The translations under genes were made by a program, and so were the position numbers. This document shows positions 4,797-6,721 of a stretch of 6,721 nucleotides of DNA, one piece after another (the first letter of the stretch is position 1; the number at the start of each line of letters is the position of its first letter). The notes beneath the pieces were generated by a model that was not told the DNA's origin, made no database searches, and was given only the letters and a program-made list of their open reading frames with translations. The DNA is from Holophaga sp. (GTDB taxonomy: Bacteria; Acidobacteriota; Holophagae; Holophagales; Holophagaceae): NCBI GenBank assembly GCA_030691225.1, contig JAUYES010000407.1, positions 1 through 6,721 on the forward strand, given 5' to 3'.

Positions 4797-6532
4797 TACT
4801 TGGCCTCCAACTTCTGGATGCGGGCGCGCAGCTTCTGCATCAGGAATTCGATCAAGGGCTTAACCTGGGGCGGAACCTTTTCGGCCTGGGCTTCCATCTG
4901 GCCGAGGCCTTCCTTCAGCTTGGCGATATCGGTTTCCTTTTCGAACTGAGCCAAGGCCATCTTAGCGTTGGAGCGGAACTGTTCGGGCAGCTTGGCGAGT
5001 TCCGGATCTTCGGGGCCCGCAGGTGCCGCCTTGCGGCGAAGCGTGAGGACGCTGCGGTTCTCCGGGGTGAAATATTTCTTGGCCACGCGTTGAACATCGT
5101 CCTTGGTGACCTTTTGCAGCATTTCGGGCCGTGTCAAAAAGTCCTTGTAGCTGCCTGCGCCCTCGGCCTCGGCCAATTGGGCGGCCAAGCCACCATTGCT
5201 CTCTAGACGGCGGTAGGAATTGGCCAAAACCTGGTTCTTGACCTTCTGGAGTTCCTGGTCGGTGATGCCGTCTTTCTGAATCTTCTCGATTTCAGCGTAG
5301 AGCATGGGCTCCACGTCTTCATTCTTCTTCTCCGGTGTGGGGGCGCCGATGACGAAGAACGACCCCGCGTATTTCTGGGTGCGGTTGAAGGCCTGGGCCA
5401 TGGCAGCGGACTTTTGTTTCAGCACCAATTCCTTGTTCAGGCGACCGGATTGGCCGTTCAATACCGAGCCAAGGATATCCAAGGCGGCGGCATCCTGATG
5501 CACGCTGGGAACGCCCTTGTAGCTGGCGAAGACCATCGGTGTGCTTTCGGCTTCGGCATCCATGCGCTGTGGGGCGACCCGGGCAGGATCGGTGGTGAGG
5601 ACTGCGGGCACGGTGTTCGTGCCGCGGGGAATGCGTCCGAAATAGCGCTCCATCATCTGAATGGCTTCATCGGTCTTGAAGTCGCCCACCAGGACGGTGG
5701 TCAGGTTGTTGGGGGCGTAGTAGGTGGCGAAGAAGCGTTCGGCCACTTCGCGATTCACCTGGGAGATATCGCTGGGCCAGCCGAGCACCGGCCAGCGATA
5801 GGGATGGGCCTCCCAGGTCATGGCGAAAAAGGCCTCCATGATCTTGCCGGTGGGGGTGGCGTCAACGCTCTGGCGGCGTTCTTCAAGGATGACATCGCGC
5901 TCGCTGTAGAACTCCCGAAACACAGCGTTCTTCAGGCGATCGGACTCCATCCAGGCCCACAGTTCCAGTTTGTTGGCGGGCACGGTAATGTGGTAGTAGG
6001 TGCGGTCATTACTGGTATTGGCGTTGAGCCCGGTGGCGCCAGCCTGTTTGTAGATCAAGTCCATTTCGTCCTTGACGATAATGGCGCGCTGCTCCTTGAC
6101 CAGGGCGTCGAATTCCTTCAGCAACTGCTGGTGACGTTCGGAACGCACCTTGGGGTCTTGGATATCAGCGATCTCGCCCCGGCGCTGCTTCTCGCGCAGG
6201 ATGGCGATCTCTTCGCGGATATTGGCCTGGACCTTGTCCTGAAGGCCATTCAATTCGGCATCGCGCTTGGCGTCCTTGGTGCCGATGGTGGTTGTTCCCT
6301 TGAACATCATGTGTTCGAAGAAATGAGCCATGCCGGTGGCACCCACGGCTTCGTTGGCGCTGCCCACTCGGGCCACCCAGCCAGCGGCGATGGTTGGCTC
6401 GTCATGCCGTTCTACCAGCAGGAGGCGCATGCCGTTCGAAAGGGTGTGTTCCTTAACGGGGACGGTTTGAGCCAGCAAGGGTGCCGCTGCGACCAGCGCG
6501 GCGAGAATCCCTCGGCCCGGGGTGATTGGCAT
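4796..6532 (-). CDS. Exported zinc-dependent M16 peptidase, catalytic subunit
   Basis: This 578-residue zinc metallopeptidase of the pitrilysin/MPP family cleaves peptides or unfolded proteins, most likely in the periplasm. Residues 1-21 form a signal peptide (basic start, then AALVAAAPLLA). The zinc motif HFFEH is at H70, E73 and H74 (6311-6325). The next conserved acidic pair is E211/E218 in ERDVILEE, with E218 the likely third ligand. Between them lies a charged, helix-prone stretch (about 85-160) before GATGLNANTSNDRTYY, giving 144 residues between H74 and E218 where M16B enzymes usually have about 76. The M16_C domain spans about 260-440. Its R/Y motif is absent (LVLKQKSAAMAQAF), which fits a partner supplying it. 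A charged helical tail follows residue 500. ATG 6532 has AGGAGG (6537-6542) four bases upstream. The gene overlaps its partner by one base, as in the SPH2681/SPH2682 operon. The physiological substrate is unknown. Confidence 0.94.
   Translation of the reverse strand: MPITPGRGILAALVAAAPLLAQTVPVKEHTLSNGMRLLLVERHDEPTIAAGWVARVGSANEAVGATGMAHFFEHMMFKGTTTIGTKDAKRDAELNGLQDKVQANIREEIAILREKQRRGEIADIQDPKVRSERHQQLLKEFDALVKEQRAIIVKDEMDLIYKQAGATGLNANTSNDRTYYHITVPANKLELWAWMESDRLKNAVFREFYSERDVILEERRQSVDATPTGKIMEAFFAMTWEAHPYRWPVLGWPSDISQVNREVAERFFATYYAPNNLTTVLVGDFKTDEAIQMMERYFGRIPRGTNTVPAVLTTDPARVAPQRMDAEAESTPMVFASYKGVPSVHQDAAALDILGSVLNGQSGRLNKELVLKQKSAAMAQAFNRTQKYAGSFFVIGAPTPEKKNEDVEPMLYAEIEKIQKDGITDQELQKVKNQVLANSYRRLESNGGLAAQLAEAEGAGSYKDFLTRPEMLQKVTKDDVQRVAKKYFTPENRSVLTLRRKAAPAGPEDPELAKLPEQFRSNAKMALAQFEKETDIAKLKEGLGQMEAQAEKVPPQVKPLIEFLMQKLRARIQKLEAK
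4804..4808 (-). promoter_or_regulatory. Ribosome binding site inside the end of the catalytic M16 gene
   Basis: GGAGG on the - strand lies within the codons for the last residues (LEAK) of the catalytic subunit, seven bases before the partner's ATG. Together with the TAATG overlap it implies coupled, balanced translation of both subunits. Confidence 0.8.
5073..5109 (-). repeat. 37-base near-identical segment shared with 3478-3514 (copy 2, catalytic M16 gene)
   Basis: This copy encodes TKDDVQRVAKKY at residues 476-487 of the catalytic subunit. Identity is 34 of 37 bases to the partner gene, although the two proteins are otherwise strongly diverged. Confidence 0.85.
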
Positions 6533-6621
6533 AGTGCCTCCTATTGATGAATGGGAAAGAACGTGGTGCGGTCCGAAATGCCGGAAATCCGAAAAGAGAT
6601 ATGGCTAAGGGACCTGCGGCG

Positions 6622-6650
6622 AGTATATATCAAACGGCCCAGTGGGTCTC
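6622..6650 (-). promoter_or_regulatory. Candidate sigma70 promoter of the M16 operon
   Basis: On the - strand, GAGACC (6650-6645, 3 of 6 to the -35 consensus) lies 17 bases before TATACT (6627-6622, 5 of 6 to the -10 consensus). The -10 sits in an A/T-rich patch of an otherwise GC-rich region. Transcription would begin near 6615, giving a leader of about 80 bases ahead of AGGAGG. I saw no obvious operator repeat or riboswitch fold in that leader. Confidence 0.45.
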
Positions 6651-6675
6651 ATTAAGAGCTGTTAAGGCATAGCGC

Positions 6676-6721
6676 ATGGCGGGCAAGGGAAGACTCCATC
6701 GTATTTGGGTCGAGGGTCCGA
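6676..6721 (+). CDS. Possible start of a divergent gene, cut by the window edge
   Basis: An ATG at 6676 opens a frame reading MAGKGRLHRIWVEGP, which runs off the end after 15 codons. Upstream, TAAGG (6663-6667) lies eight bases away and could serve as a weak ribosome binding site. The stretch is too short to recognise a family, and - strand frames are also open here. It is listed because a divergent gene would share the region 6533-6675 with the M16 promoter. Confidence 0.2.
   Translation, partial: MAGKGRLHRIWVEGP

Noticed and set aside
5414..6547. Open frame of 377 codons on the + strand opposite the catalytic M16 gene
   Set aside because: It is a Gly/His/Val-rich mirror of the M16 codons with no ribosome binding site or motif. 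The - strand frame holds HFFEH and a signal peptide.
1..6721. CRISPR arrays, tRNA or rRNA genes, insertion sequences, toxin-antitoxin or defence modules
   Set aside because: I looked for regular repeats, inverted terminal repeats, transposase or nuclease motifs and RNA gene folds and saw none. The gene content is explained by ordinary chromosomal families.

Overview
The window looks like chromosomal DNA from a GC-rich bacterium (about 60% G+C by eye). It holds housekeeping or accessory metabolic genes, with no sign of phage, transposon, CRISPR array or RNA gene. The overall flavour (adenosylcobalamin-dependent ribonucleotide reductase, paired M16 peptidases, a small zincin, a TPR/ST7-like protein) would fit an Acidobacteriota lineage such as the Holophaga/Geothrix group. 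That placement is inferred from general resemblance only; no search was run.

Layout. Bases 1-2230 are read on the + strand. They hold the 3' part of nrdJ (class II ribonucleotide reductase, cut by the window edge) and, one base after its stop, a minimal HExxH zincin that probably starts at TTG. From 2238 to 6532 everything is read on the - strand, converging on the first block with only 7 bases between the two stop codons. In transcription order the - strand genes are: a catalytic M16 metallopeptidase (6532-4796), a non-catalytic M16 partner (4796-3318) joined to it by a TAATG overlap, a strong intrinsic terminator (stem 3274-3299), a TPR/ST7-like protein of unknown function (3242-2586), a weak terminator, and a small very basic protein I do not recognise (2498-2238). 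Bases 6533-6721 are a leader and promoter region, with a possible start of a divergent + strand gene at 6676.

How the genes work together. The two M16 proteins look like the two halves of one exported protease. The first keeps the zinc site HxxEH but lacks the C-terminal Arg/Tyr pair. The second has lost all three HxxEH residues but keeps the Arg/Tyr pair. This is the arrangement known for the Sphingomonas sp. A1 SPH2681/SPH2682 heterodimer. NrdJ makes deoxyribonucleotides for DNA synthesis. Its tight link to the zincin gene suggests co-transcription, but not a shared function. I found no clearly new system. The most unusual points are a roughly 68-residue charged insert between the zinc ligands of the catalytic M16 subunit, a near-identical 37-base segment shared by the two M16 genes, and a terminator that abuts the likely promoter of the TPR gene.
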